64,000 nt of DNA from contig NZ_FOEO01000005.1 in NCBI RefSeq assembly GCF_900110765.1, positions 18,620-82,619 of the forward strand, given 5' to 3'. Positions within the stretch are counted from its first letter, which is position 1, and every line of letters begins with the position of its first letter. Shown piece after piece: positions 1 through 9,127 of this stretch. The DNA comes from Pseudomonas sp. NFACC02. GTDB taxonomy: Bacteria > Pseudomonadota > Gammaproteobacteria > Pseudomonadales > Pseudomonadaceae. The notes under the pieces are model-generated. The model did no database searches and had not been told where the DNA came from. It saw only the letters and a list, made by a program, of their open reading frames with translations. The translations under genes were made by a program, and so were the position numbers.

Positions 1-938
1 AATTGCGCGACGCCCGCCAGCAGGGTGAACGCCTCGTCGCGGGTCAGCGGGGTGGTGCGCAGCGGGGCCGGAGCGGTGTCTTTGGCGGTCGTCGTCATCG
101 TGGGACCTGCAGGCTGGGGATCGTTCGCTTGCGGCGCAGGCTCGGAAGACGCCAGCGGCTCAGGGACGTTAAGTTCGACGCCCCGATCCTTGAGCAGCTT
201 CTCGGCCAGTTGCGCGGCACGGGACAGGATTTCAATCAAGGCCGCGAAACTGGGCGCTTCGTGGCCGAACAACTGATCGGCTGTCGCCTGCAACTGACGG
301 CAGGCGTGCAGGCTGTCGTTGATTTCAGCCGCTTTGCGCACGAAATGCTCGGTGTCGGTCAGGACCACCGAGCGCTGGAAGATTTCGGCGTTGATCTTTC
401 CTTCGTCCAGCGCGATGCGCATCGCTTGCGGGTTCTGCAGTGCAAGGTTTTCGATGTGACGGGATTCGTCATAGCGCAACACACCGAAGTGGTCTCCCTG
501 GGTGATCGGCAGCCCGCCCACCACATCGGCCAGCGTGGTTTTAAGCCAGGCCAGCCGCGCGGCGCGCTCTTCCAGGCCTTCATCGAGGGACGGATAGAGG
601 TCGTCCCAGAACCGCTGCAGGATCCGCTCGGCCAAGGTGAGACCGAAGGTGATCCCCACGAAATGGTATTTGTGCGCCAAGGCTTCACTGAGCCAGGCCA
701 CGAGCATCAGGTCTTTGCTCTGCTGAGCAAGGCCCTGTGCGGCCAGCGTGATCGTCAGGTCCCAATCCGATGATTTCAGATCGGTCTGCCAGTCACCCTG
801 GGTCAGGTAATCCGGGTCTGCCCGACGAGCCTCTTTGACGTTATCGAACAGCGTGGAAAAGCTCAGGTCTTCGCCGCTGCCTCCATTGATCGGCGCTGTC
901 AGTTCGGTCAGTGAGAGGTCGTTGAGAAATTCAGACAT
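1..938 (-). CDS. tssA: TssA (ImpA family), T6SS baseplate/cap protein, 3' end cut off by window edge
   Basis: I read this gene directly from the minus strand. It starts at ATG 938 with MSEFLNDLSLTELTAPINGG and stays open for 312 codons to the window edge. The N-terminal ImpA domain is recognisable: an early GEDLSFS-type segment, then ARRADPDYLTQGDW, a helical region with KDLMLVAWLSEAL, and the typical FWDDLYP motif (residues about 110-120). A Pro/Ala/Thr-rich linker begins near residue 280, so the missing part should be the C-terminal TssA domain. TssA proteins prime and cap sheath-tube assembly at the baseplate. The gene lies downstream of hcp but behind an intrinsic terminator, so it may be expressed less than hcp. 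The Shine-Dalgarno is weak (GAG). Confidence 0.9.
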   Translation of the reverse strand, partial: MSEFLNDLSLTELTAPINGGSGEDLSFSTLFDNVKEARRADPDYLTQGDWQTDLKSSDWDLTITLAAQGLAQQSKDLMLVAWLSEALAHKYHFVGITFGLTLAERILQRFWDDLYPSLDEGLEERAARLAWLKTTLADVVGGLPITQGDHFGVLRYDESRHIENLALQNPQAMRIALDEGKINAEIFQRSVVLTDTEHFVRKAAEINDSLHACRQLQATADQLFGHEAPSFAALIEILSRAAQLAEKLLKDRGVELNVPEPLASSEPAPQANDPQPAGPTMTTTAKDTAPAPLRTTPLTRDEAFTLLAGVAQ

Positions 939-956
939 GGTCAACTCGGGTATTTA

Positions 957-992
957 CAAAAAGAACACCACGCCGAGGAGGTCGGCATGGTG
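957..992 (-). terminator. Intrinsic terminator between hcp and tssA
   Basis: On the minus strand an 11-bp stem (CACCATGCCGA pairing with TCGGCGTGGTG, one G-U pair, 5-nt loop) is followed at once by TTCTTTTT. This is a textbook Rho-independent terminator. It should reduce read-through from hcp into tssA. Confidence 0.85.
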
Positions 993-1000
993 TCGAATAC

Positions 1001-1025
1001 GGACCATCGCCAAGGGCGACGGTCC
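1001..1025 (-). terminator. Second hairpin just after hcp
   Basis: A near-perfect 11-bp stem with a 3-nt loop (GGACCATCGCC/GGCGACGGTCC on the plus strand) lies between the hcp stop and the intrinsic terminator. It has no T-run of its own. It may stabilise the hcp 3' end or assist termination. Confidence 0.5.
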
Positions 1026-1040
1026 CTGGTGCTTACGCGA

Positions 1041-1559
1041 TCACGCAAAAACCTTGTTGGCGGTGCGGTCCCAGCCGCCCGTGACGTTACCGCCACCCTG
1101 GCCGTCGGCACGGCTCTGTTGGGTGTAGGTGGTTTTGATGCGCGCGAAGTTGAAGCTGATCTCTTCGATCGGCAGGTCGCTCACGGCCTTGTCTTCACCG
1201 TCCTGGTTGCCGCCAGCGATGGCTTTGACCGACGACACGACCACCTCTTCCAGGTTGATCGTGAGGTAGGTCAGCTTGTCGCCGCCCGCACGGTTGACGT
1301 TCAGTTGGACCTTGGCGATGTGCGTGCCTTTGCAGCAGGCTTCGAACAGCTTCGCCGAGGCCTTGTCGACCGCCTTGCGAATGCTGAAATCGCTCAGTGC
1401 AACGCGCTCGGACGACGCACCGCCCGAGGAGCTTGCGGTCGCGGAAGTGGCTTGAGTCGCGCCGTACTCATAGCCCAACACTTCAATCCAGTCTTTGTGC
1501 TTGTCGTCCAGCACTTCACCGGGAATACCGTCGATCTGAATATATGCGTCAAATGCCAT
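1041..1559 (-). CDS. hcp: Hcp, T6SS inner-tube protein
   Basis: The 172-aa product is a typical Hcp1-type tube subunit. It starts MAFDAYIQIDGIPGE and contains the core patterns FSIRKAVDKASAKLFEACC, KVQLNVNR and YLTINLEEVVVSS, ending with the IKTTYTQQ segment. Hcp hexamers stack inside the TssB/C sheath and are ejected with the VgrG tip; some effectors travel in the lumen. Start: ATG 1559 has a good GGAG Shine-Dalgarno about 10 nt upstream. A loop near residues 40-50 is rich in Ala, Thr, Ser and Gly. Hairpins on both sides suggest separate control of hcp dosage from the rest of the cluster. Confidence 0.96.
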   Translation of the reverse strand: MAFDAYIQIDGIPGEVLDDKHKDWIEVLGYEYGATQATSATASSSGGASSERVALSDFSIRKAVDKASAKLFEACCKGTHIAKVQLNVNRAGGDKLTYLTINLEEVVVSSVKAIAGGNQDGEDKAVSDLPIEEISFNFARIKTTYTQQSRADGQGGGNVTGGWDRTANKVFA

Positions 1560-1600
1560 TTCTTACTTCTCCATTTTCTACATTTAAGGGCTTGCCTTAC

Positions 1601-1695
1601 CTGCGGCCAGACCGCAGCCCCTCGATTTGACCTTCTTGATCATTCAAGAGAGGTCGGTTGCCGCTGCCTCAGCCTCCGCACGCAGAGGCTCAGGC
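1601..1695 (-). other. Two hairpins in the tssM2-hcp intergenic region
   Basis: The 164-nt gap upstream of hcp holds an inverted repeat at 1666-1695 (about 14-bp stem with two mismatches) and a second at 1601-1617 (CTGCGG/CCGCAG stem, 5-nt loop). Neither has a clear T-run. They could be weak terminators, RNA-processing sites or 5'-UTR stabilisers for hcp. Whether hcp also has its own promoter here cannot be told by eye. Confidence 0.45.
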
Positions 1696-1723
1696 GCCGG
1701 TTTCTTGCAGGTGATCCGCGTCC

Positions 1724-4219
1724 TCAGTTGAGGGCGCGCACCTCGATTTCTACTCGCCGATTGGGCTCCAGGCATTGAATCAGCTGTGCTCGGGGCAGTT
1801 GCATGTCGCATTTGACCAACGGCTTCTCGCTGCCTTCGCCCACGGCCTCGACCAGCTCGGCGGGCACGCCCTTGCCGACCAGGTAGGTTTTGATGGTCTG
1901 CGCGCGTTGCCTGGAAACCTGAAGGTTGCTTTGCGGATCACCCAACTGGTCGGCGTGCCCGGCGATGATGATCTTGCCGATGTTGGGCGTGCTCAACAGC
2001 TTGCCGGCAATGGCGCTCAACTGACTCTGGCCCTCGGTTTTCAGGCTCTGGAAGTCGGCCCGGGCAAACGCGAACAGCGTGTCCGATTCAAGGGTGATGG
2101 TCTCGATCGAGCGCAGCGATTGCGACAGCAGGCTGTTGATGTAATTGCGTGAACTGGAGACCAGGAACGCGTTGTCCAGAATCCTCGGCACATCGGGCTC
2201 GTGGATCTGGTCGCTGTAGAAGTTCACCTGACGGCTGGCCAGTTCATAGTCAGAGCCCGAATCGGGAGCGGCAGCGGCGGCGGTCATGTTCTTGCCGGTC
2301 TGACGAGCGATGGCCGGGTACCAGTAATCAGGAATCCTGGCTTTGAGGAAGGCAGGGTCGGCCTTTTCCCGTTGTGAGCGCGAGAGCATCACATAGGTCT
2401 CCAGCGTGGCCTTGCCGAACTCGGCAATCGATTGAGCGCGGTTGTCGGCGGGCAGGGCACGCGGCTCGACGCTGTCGACCCCGGTCACGGGCAGCAGGTC
2501 CTTGGCGTTGCGTTGGTAGACCTTGATGGTGGTCAGCAGGTACAGCGAACGCGTCAGATTATCTGCCGTCGGTTTGAGCATTACGGTTTCGAGCCGCCCG
2601 AAGTAGCGTTCCCGCAGTACCGGTTCGACTTTGTAGCCTTGGTAAAGGCCCAGGCGCAGACGCAACGGCACACCCTGATCGTGATGCCGGGCGTAGTAGT
2701 CCGCGGTCCAGAAACGCAAGCGGTCGAGGGTTTGCCAGGACGTGTACTGTTGCGGTGCTGCCTTGTCCTGAGCCGCCGCTGCCGTCAGTTGCGTGGACAG
2801 CGTTTCGATCTCGGTCTTGTTGTTCCAGTACGACCAGCCCCATAGACTGCACAGCAGCAGTGCGACCAGGCTGGCGCCGCCCACCCACGCGGCCTTGCGC
2901 CGACGCTCGCGGAAGTTGGTGGTGTACAACGCGACCAGATGCTGGTCCGGAATGATGACCTTGCGGAACAGGCTGTTGATGAACAGCGGTTGCGGCTGCG
3001 CGTTGCCATTGACCGACAGGTGCTCGGCTTCAAGGTGAAAGCGTTCGCTGACCTGCCGGGCATGACCGCCCAACTCCGGCGCATCGGCGTCCAGCGCACT
3101 GGTGAAATAGAACCCGCGCAGCAACTCTGCACTTTGATAGGGGTTGGCGCGCAGCAGGGCGTCGACGAACAGTTGCATCCGCGGTTTGAGCGCGGCCAGC
3201 TCCAGCGGGAAGCGGTAAACGGCCGGGTCCTGACGGGTAATCTGAATGTCCTGCATCACCAGCTGCTGGCTGGCCACGCTTTGCCAATACTGGGTGAGCT
3301 CGTCCATGGCCACGCCAAAACGCTGACCCCAATCGGCGGTTTCGTAATCCTTGTGCGTGAACGTTTTGCCCATCACCTCGCCGCGTGCCACTTCATCGAG
3401 CCGACGGTAGAACGCGCTGAAGCCGGGCACCAGGTCGCACTTGGTGAACACCAGGTACACCGGCAGACGCACTTCCAGCAGCGAGTGGGTTTCCTGAATG
3501 CGCTCGCGCAGACGTTTCGCCAGTCGTTCCTGATCTTCCAGCGAGGCCTGCAAAATGTCGTGAATGCTGACAGTGACGATCAGGCCGTTGAGCGGACGCC
3601 GCTGACGATGCTGACGCAGCAGTTGCAGGAAGGCGCGCCATTTGCCCGCTTCCTCCTGGTTGTTCATGTACCGCCCGGCCGTGTCGAGAAGGACCGCTTC
3701 GGAGCTGAAAAACCAGTCGCAGTTGCGTGTCCCGCCCAGCCCCGCGACCCGAACGCCTTCACGTTCGGCATAAGGGAAGTTCAGGCCGGACTGGTACAGC
3801 ATGGTGCTTTTACCGGCCGCAGGCTGGCCGACCACCAGGTACCACGGCAACGCATACAGCGCGTCCTTGCTCGCGGTGCCGCGGGGCTTGTTGCTGTGCA
3901 GGCGGTCGATGCTCTGCAACAGGCGTTCACGCAGCAGGCTGACCTCTTCGCGGTCGGCGGGGCTGGCGTTCAGCACGGCCTGGTCGGCGTCGTCGCGCAG
4001 TAACCCCTCCAGATTGTGGTGCCGGGAAGCGCCCCGATACAGCAGCAATACATAACCCGCCGACAGCAGCAGGAACAGGCCGATGCCTGCCAGCAGACTG
4101 CGCAGCGAGTCGAAGCCCAGCGCGCGACCCAGGGCCCAGACCAGGAACAGAGTCAGGAAGAAGCAAACCCCCAAAACGTAGGGCTGGTAACGCAAGAAGT
4201 AATATTTGATCTTGTTCAT
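1724..4219 (-). CDS. Short TssM/IcmF paralogue fused to a C-terminal OmpA-like peptidoglycan-binding domain
   Basis: This 831-aa protein begins with two membrane segments (about 14-30 and 41-61), followed by an IcmF-type GTPase-like domain: Walker A GQPAAGKS at 131-138, DTAGRY at 179-184 and TKCD at 259-262. A third membrane segment lies near 445-465. The long periplasmic IcmF C-terminal part of true TssM is missing. The protein instead ends in an OmpA-family domain: GHADQLG from 754, the SRQRAQTIKTYL segment and NRRVEIEV near 820. OmpA domains bind peptidoglycan non-covalently. Its neighbour TssL lacks this domain, so this protein probably anchors the membrane complex to the wall. It overlaps tagF by 4 bp. 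The domain calls are firm; the anchoring role is inferred. Confidence 0.88.
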   Translation of the reverse strand: MNKIKYYFLRYQPYVLGVCFFLTLFLVWALGRALGFDSLRSLLAGIGLFLLLSAGYVLLLYRGASRHHNLEGLLRDDADQAVLNASPADREEVSLLRERLLQSIDRLHSNKPRGTASKDALYALPWYLVVGQPAAGKSTMLYQSGLNFPYAEREGVRVAGLGGTRNCDWFFSSEAVLLDTAGRYMNNQEEAGKWRAFLQLLRQHRQRRPLNGLIVTVSIHDILQASLEDQERLAKRLRERIQETHSLLEVRLPVYLVFTKCDLVPGFSAFYRRLDEVARGEVMGKTFTHKDYETADWGQRFGVAMDELTQYWQSVASQQLVMQDIQITRQDPAVYRFPLELAALKPRMQLFVDALLRANPYQSAELLRGFYFTSALDADAPELGGHARQVSERFHLEAEHLSVNGNAQPQPLFINSLFRKVIIPDQHLVALYTTNFRERRRKAAWVGGASLVALLLCSLWGWSYWNNKTEIETLSTQLTAAAAQDKAAPQQYTSWQTLDRLRFWTADYYARHHDQGVPLRLRLGLYQGYKVEPVLRERYFGRLETVMLKPTADNLTRSLYLLTTIKVYQRNAKDLLPVTGVDSVEPRALPADNRAQSIAEFGKATLETYVMLSRSQREKADPAFLKARIPDYWYPAIARQTGKNMTAAAAAPDSGSDYELASRQVNFYSDQIHEPDVPRILDNAFLVSSSRNYINSLLSQSLRSIETITLESDTLFAFARADFQSLKTEGQSQLSAIAGKLLSTPNIGKIIIAGHADQLGDPQSNLQVSRQRAQTIKTYLVGKGVPAELVEAVGEGSEKPLVKCDMQLPRAQLIQCLEPNRRVEIEVRALN

Positions 4220-5142
4220 ACAGACTTCGTGTCCGGCGCGTCGACAAAGCGGTCGATGACGTCAAAGAGAGGGCGTTCGAGGCTGGGAAATTCCGGCGGC
4301 TGATGGTGCTCATCGAACGTCGCGAAATTGCCCAGCACGTCATAGTTTTGGGTGTGGTCGCTGTTGCCGGTCAGCACGGCGTACAGGCCGTGGGTGCTTC
4401 GGGAGGGGAAGCAGAACAGTTTCGGCCGCATGAAGTCGTCCGCCAGCACGCTGACCTGCGGCGACACGCGCTGTGCATTCATTCGTGTCAGCCAGTCGAC
4501 CCACAGGTCGGCGGTCGGGTTCTTCAATCCCCGTTCTGCAGGGAGAGGCAGGCAAATGCTCGGTGCATCCGCATGCCGCAACGGACGACGCAACGCAGAG
4601 AGCCTGGTCAGCACCGCAGGGGTGATGAACTCCGGGTACGAGCTTTTCAGCGCATCGGCGATGTCCCGCAGGTTGAAGTTGCGCAGAAACTTTTCGTGAA
4701 CCTGGCGAAACAGCGCGAAGTCCTGACCTTGCAAGGGGCGCAGCGCCTTGATCTTGTCGAACAGAAGCGCCGGCTGTTCTCCCTGAACACCCAGATGCAA
4801 CAGCGATTTGATCTGGGCACAGAACAGTTCGCTTAACGTGAACGGGTTGATCAGGCGTTCATTTTCCAGGGCCTTCACGCTCTGGAAAATAAAGAACGGA
4901 TAGCGACGCTGACTGGCGTCCATCGAGCTGATCAGGCCGCCCAGCAGCCAGTTCCCGGAGCGCGCCCGGTAGGAGAAAAAGCACAGCGGCAGACGGTCGA
5001 ACAGCGCGCGCCAGTCGTCGCGCGGATGAATCGCCGCCAGCGAGTCCTGAAGCCAGCCGTCGAACTCGCGGACCTCGTCAGCGGCGCCATGCAAGCTGAC
5101 GAAGTCGGCGCTGGCCGGTATTTTCCCGAAGCAGCCGATCAT
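4216..5142 (-). CDS. tagF: TagF (ImpM/DUF2094 family), T6SS accessory protein
   Basis: The 308-aa product starts MIGCFGKIPASADFVSLHG, the signature of the TagF/ImpM family, with the following FDGWLQDSL and WLLGGLISSMDASQRRYPF motifs. TagF proteins act as post-translational repressors of T6SS assembly in systems with the threonine phosphorylation pathway, often by binding Fha. No fha, ppkA or pppA is visible in this window, so such partners would have to lie beyond tssA or be absent. Its stop overlaps the start of the TssM-OmpA gene by 4 bp (ATGA), which implies translational coupling. Confidence 0.92.
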   Translation of the reverse strand: MIGCFGKIPASADFVSLHGAADEVREFDGWLQDSLAAIHPRDDWRALFDRLPLCFFSYRARSGNWLLGGLISSMDASQRRYPFFIFQSVKALENERLINPFTLSELFCAQIKSLLHLGVQGEQPALLFDKIKALRPLQGQDFALFRQVHEKFLRNFNLRDIADALKSSYPEFITPAVLTRLSALRRPLRHADAPSICLPLPAERGLKNPTADLWVDWLTRMNAQRVSPQVSVLADDFMRPKLFCFPSRSTHGLYAVLTGNSDHTQNYDVLGNFATFDEHHQPPEFPSLERPLFDVIDRFVDAPDTKSV

Positions 5143-5173
5143 TGGTCGCTCCTTGGGTGCAGGGCTGAGTGCT

Positions 5174-8100
5174 TCACTTGCTTCGTCCGTCCGCCACGCT
5201 GACCGGCGCGTTCAGCGCGCTGAGCGCCTTGACGTTGGCCAGGTCGGTCAATTTGACGCCGCCGTAGTTGCGCACGGTCAGGCTCACCAGTCCGTTGGCA
5301 GTGGTCCAACTGAAACGTTGCTGAATGCCGTCCAGATCGACCACGCGGGCGCTGTCGTTCATGCGCAGCAGGCCCCAGCGTCCCGGGTAATCGAACACGG
5401 TGACGCGCTCGCCCGTCAGCGTCACCACGTCCAGACGAGCGCCGGGTGCGGTGGTGGTGCCTGGCCAGGAGAAGCGGCTCCAGCTGGTCTTGCCGTTACG
5501 GTAGTGCTGCTCCTGACCATCGAGGGTGAAGATGATGTCGGTGAAGTTGGCCGACGGCTCCAGCATGATCTCGAAACCGTTTTCCTTGTCGGACAGGCTG
5601 GCAATGACCTCGCCCAGCGAACTGGCCTTGTCGATGCTGCTGACCATGTTCGGGTTGACCAGCGGAGCGGCCTTGGCGCTGCTGCTCATGCCCAAGCCTT
5701 CGCCGCCCGACAGGTTGCCGATTTCGTTGCGCTTGAAGTTGGGGAGCAAGCCCGACTCGGGGTCGACGAACCGCTGCAGGTCCTTGACCGATGCCTCGTT
5801 GCGACTGCCCGCGGCGATCGGGTAACGGTGGGCCATGACTTGTTCCCACGGCTTGGCAATCTGCTGAGCCCAGGCTTTGGCGATCTGTTGACCGGCCGGG
5901 TCGCGCAACGTTTCCCAGGCGAACTGGATCGGCAGGCTGAACAGACTTTGCAGTGAGGCCGACAATCCGCCCTGGCTGGTATCGACCGTGGTTTCAACGT
6001 AGTTGCGCACGTTGGTCACCTCGCTCGGCTGGCCTTCCAGGGTTTCGCTGATCAACTGTTTGCTGCTTTTGCCCACGTCCTGCGAGCGCTGGATGTTGTT
6101 CATCCGCACCTTGAGTTTGCGCAGGGCCGCCAGGTAGCGATCCATGATCGTGCTGTCTGCGCCTTCGGCATTCTGCGTGGCAAACACGCGCGAGACTGGC
6201 TCGAACCGTTTCGCCAGGCTGCCATCGTCAACGGGCGGCAGCGGCGAGAGTAACGTGGCCGGGGATTTATCCGGGCTGTCGAAGAGTCCGGTGACCTTGC
6301 TCCAGAAGGTGTCCGGGGGTTCGTTGCCGGTCTGGTGCGCCTCGCGTGGCGCGGGCAGGTCCCACTGGGTGTTGTCGTTGACCGCCGACAGCAGGATCTT
6401 CACGGGCGAGTTCTGTACGTCGCTCAGTAACGACAGCTGTTCTGTTGCGTTGGCCATGTCGGTGAAATGCCGCACGCCGACACCGTTGAGCAGGGTGTAC
6501 CAGGCCTGTGCGTAGTCACGCTTGTAGCGCGTCATGAACTCGCGCATGAAGTTGGCTTTCTGCACGATGCTGTCGCCGCCTTCACCATCGAGCACCCAGT
6601 CGGATTCGTTGCGCAGGTTGCCCGACACCAGTTTGATCAGCTCCGGTTTGACGAAACCCTCCCAGCCTTGCCGGGTAAAGATCGCAGGCACTGCTTCGGC
6701 GCTATACAACAGTTGGCGACCCGGTAACGGCACCAGATCGTTGAGGTTGATGGCCGGGAACTGGCGGCTGGATTCCAGCTGCAGGCGCAGGTATTCACGG
6801 TCCACCAGGGAGCTTGAGATCATGAAGGACTTCAGGCTCTTGCGCGTGCTTTCCACCAGTTGTTCGTTGCGCGGCAGGGCAGGGGCCTGACCGTTTTTGA
6901 CCAACTGCACGTACATCGGCACATTGTCCTCGATCACCTGATCGCTGACCGGGCTAGCGTCCGTCGCCGTGCTGGCCCACGCCACCGGCAGTGCTGCGCT
7001 GACGAACTCTGGATCCGGATGCACATCGGGTTGCGTCAACATCAGGTACAGCTTGAGCGCGTTGTAGGACTCGATGATCGACGCCACCTGTTGCTCGTCC
7101 AGACGACCCAGCATCTCTTCCGACAACGACAGGCCGCCGGTGGTGGCCGACAGTTCGGCGGCATCGCTGGCCGTCGCAGGGTTGCGCAGATCGGCCAGCG
7201 CGCTGTCGCGGGTTTTGCTCGCAGCGCCCCTGGCCACGCCTTTGAGGCGATTGCCGACGTCGGAAGCGCTGCGTGGAATACTGCTCAGGGTCGGCTTGCC
7301 AGCGCCTGCATTGAGGCTCTGCACAGCACGGCCAATCGGTTTCTGGCCTTTGTTCGATTGCCCGGCTGCCTTGCTGTTGCCCGGCGCGAGCGGGGTCTGC
7401 GGGTCCATTTCGTTGGCGAATTCGTTGAACGCGCGCATTTGCATTTGCAGCTTCAGCGCGACCGGTTCCAACGCTTGGCTACGCAGTTGCTGCAGGTAGG
7501 CGGACTGAGCGACCGCGTGAATGTCCTCGCCCCGGTAAAGCCCTGCGCCCAATTGCAACGGCACACCCTTGACGCGGTGTTTTTCGATCAGCGCCAGTTC
7601 ATCGCGGAGCAATTCCAGGCCCTCACCGGCGGCCATGCGCTGAGCTCGATCAGGGGCGTTGTCCAGGTTGTCGATCTTCTGCTGCAGCGCGGCGATCCAC
7701 TGCCGGTTGTTCTGGAACGCCAGCGCCTGCCAGCCGATGAAGGCCAGACCGACCAACGCGGCGAGGGCGATCACGGCAGGGCTCAGTGAGGTGTCACGCC
7801 CGGTTCTGGACTGATAGCGGGTCAGGTCGCGGTCAGGGAAGATGACGCGGCGGAAGGTGTCGGTAATGAAGTAGCTGCGATCACCAATTTTTTTGCCACG
7901 CGCGTCGGCCACTGCCGGGCTGTCTTGGGCAGGAAGCAAGGCAAACGACTCGGCCAGATCATCCTCGTACACCTGGCTCAGTTGCTGATCGGTCTGCAGT
8001 GCACTGGTGAAATACAGGCCGCGCAGCAACAACGGTGTGCCATGGCTGGCAGGCTGAGTGAAGTGCTCCAGAAACTGTTCTAGCACGCCCGACAGTTCGG

Positions 8101-9097
8101 CAAAGTAATTCGGGAAGTTGAGCAACGCACTGTTGGCGTCCGAGCCCAGATTGATCATCTGGGCGTCGACGTGCCGCTGGATGCCGTTGTGCAGGTTCGC
8201 CAGCTTGCTGTCGAGCACCGCGCGCAGGCCGTGGGTGCGTATCTCTGACAGCCCGAACGTCATGCCCAGAGGCTGCTGACGCTCGGTCAGGTCCAGCCCG
8301 TCGAATGCCTGATTAAAGCCCGGCAACTGGTCGGTCTTGCTCAGCATCAGGTAAATCGGAGGATTGGCATCCAGGCAGCGGGCGTATTCTTCAATTCGGG
8401 ACACCAACTGGGTGGCCATCTGCGCGCGTTCGTGCGCCGTGGCCGCCAGCAGTTCGGGCAGGCTCACGACCAGGACCAGGCCGTTGACCGCTGCCTTTTT
8501 GCGCTGCTTTTTCAGCAACTGCAGAAACGCGGTGAATTCGCTCGCGGACTGGTCGTCGCGCAGGTAACGCCCGGCCGTGTCGATCAGCACCGCCTCGGGG
8601 CTGAAGTACCAGTCGCAGTGTTGGGTGCCGCTGTCGTTATCGTTCTGACTGCTGGCGATGCTGGCCGACAGACCGGAACGTGTAAGCAGGGAGGTCTTGC
8701 CCGCCGCCGACATGCCGATGACCAGATACCACGGCAGGTCGTACAAGGCCGAAGAACCGCCGCCTCCGGCAGAACGGTCGGCGCGCAACATGGCGATCGC
8801 ATGCTTGAGGCGCTCGCGGAGCACCTGCTGGTCGCGGAATTCACTGTTGGATGTGAGCGACCGGTCAACCTCGATCTGCACCAGGTTTTCCAGGTTGTGC
8901 TCGGTGCGGATGCGCTGATACTGGCGCAGCACGATAACCAACAGATAGCACGCGCTCACGATTAACATCGTTTCGAGCATGTGGTCGCGCGACCATTGCA
9001 GGCGAGGGGCGACGAACCAGCAAACCACCAGGCTGGCCAGCCATAGCGATATAACGAGGAACCAAAAGCTCTTTAACGCACGAAGGAGTGTTTTCAT
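5174..9097 (-). CDS. tssM: TssM (IcmF), T6SS membrane-complex component
   Basis: This is a full-length TssM of 1307 aa. Membrane segments lie near residues 10-30 and 42-58, and a third near 440. The cytoplasmic domain between them has Walker A GMSAAGKT (128-135) and a DTAGRY motif. The long periplasmic part ends with the conserved FDYPGRWGLLRM pattern of the family C-terminal domain. TssM spans the inner membrane and contacts the outer-membrane lipoprotein TssJ, forming with TssL the trans-envelope anchor of the apparatus. The gene sits directly after tssL (30-nt gap) and before tagF. The window holds a second, shorter TssM-like protein, so the two may share or divide structural roles. Confidence 0.95.
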   Translation of the reverse strand: MKTLLRALKSFWFLVISLWLASLVVCWFVAPRLQWSRDHMLETMLIVSACYLLVIVLRQYQRIRTEHNLENLVQIEVDRSLTSNSEFRDQQVLRERLKHAIAMLRADRSAGGGGSSALYDLPWYLVIGMSAAGKTSLLTRSGLSASIASSQNDNDSGTQHCDWYFSPEAVLIDTAGRYLRDDQSASEFTAFLQLLKKQRKKAAVNGLVLVVSLPELLAATAHERAQMATQLVSRIEEYARCLDANPPIYLMLSKTDQLPGFNQAFDGLDLTERQQPLGMTFGLSEIRTHGLRAVLDSKLANLHNGIQRHVDAQMINLGSDANSALLNFPNYFAELSGVLEQFLEHFTQPASHGTPLLLRGLYFTSALQTDQQLSQVYEDDLAESFALLPAQDSPAVADARGKKIGDRSYFITDTFRRVIFPDRDLTRYQSRTGRDTSLSPAVIALAALVGLAFIGWQALAFQNNRQWIAALQQKIDNLDNAPDRAQRMAAGEGLELLRDELALIEKHRVKGVPLQLGAGLYRGEDIHAVAQSAYLQQLRSQALEPVALKLQMQMRAFNEFANEMDPQTPLAPGNSKAAGQSNKGQKPIGRAVQSLNAGAGKPTLSSIPRSASDVGNRLKGVARGAASKTRDSALADLRNPATASDAAELSATTGGLSLSEEMLGRLDEQQVASIIESYNALKLYLMLTQPDVHPDPEFVSAALPVAWASTATDASPVSDQVIEDNVPMYVQLVKNGQAPALPRNEQLVESTRKSLKSFMISSSLVDREYLRLQLESSRQFPAINLNDLVPLPGRQLLYSAEAVPAIFTRQGWEGFVKPELIKLVSGNLRNESDWVLDGEGGDSIVQKANFMREFMTRYKRDYAQAWYTLLNGVGVRHFTDMANATEQLSLLSDVQNSPVKILLSAVNDNTQWDLPAPREAHQTGNEPPDTFWSKVTGLFDSPDKSPATLLSPLPPVDDGSLAKRFEPVSRVFATQNAEGADSTIMDRYLAALRKLKVRMNNIQRSQDVGKSSKQLISETLEGQPSEVTNVRNYVETTVDTSQGGLSASLQSLFSLPIQFAWETLRDPAGQQIAKAWAQQIAKPWEQVMAHRYPIAAGSRNEASVKDLQRFVDPESGLLPNFKRNEIGNLSGGEGLGMSSSAKAAPLVNPNMVSSIDKASSLGEVIASLSDKENGFEIMLEPSANFTDIIFTLDGQEQHYRNGKTSWSRFSWPGTTTAPGARLDVVTLTGERVTVFDYPGRWGLLRMNDSARVVDLDGIQQRFSWTTANGLVSLTVRNYGGVKLTDLANVKALSALNAPVSVADGRSK

Positions 9098-9127
9098 GTC
9101 TTCCTGACTCGGTTACCTGGCCATTGC

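Noticed and set aside
2939..4003. Long plus-strand open frame (354 aa) opposite the TssM-OmpA gene
   Set aside because: It is an antisense shadow of a well-supported gene, with Arg/Gln-rich random composition and no recognisable domain.
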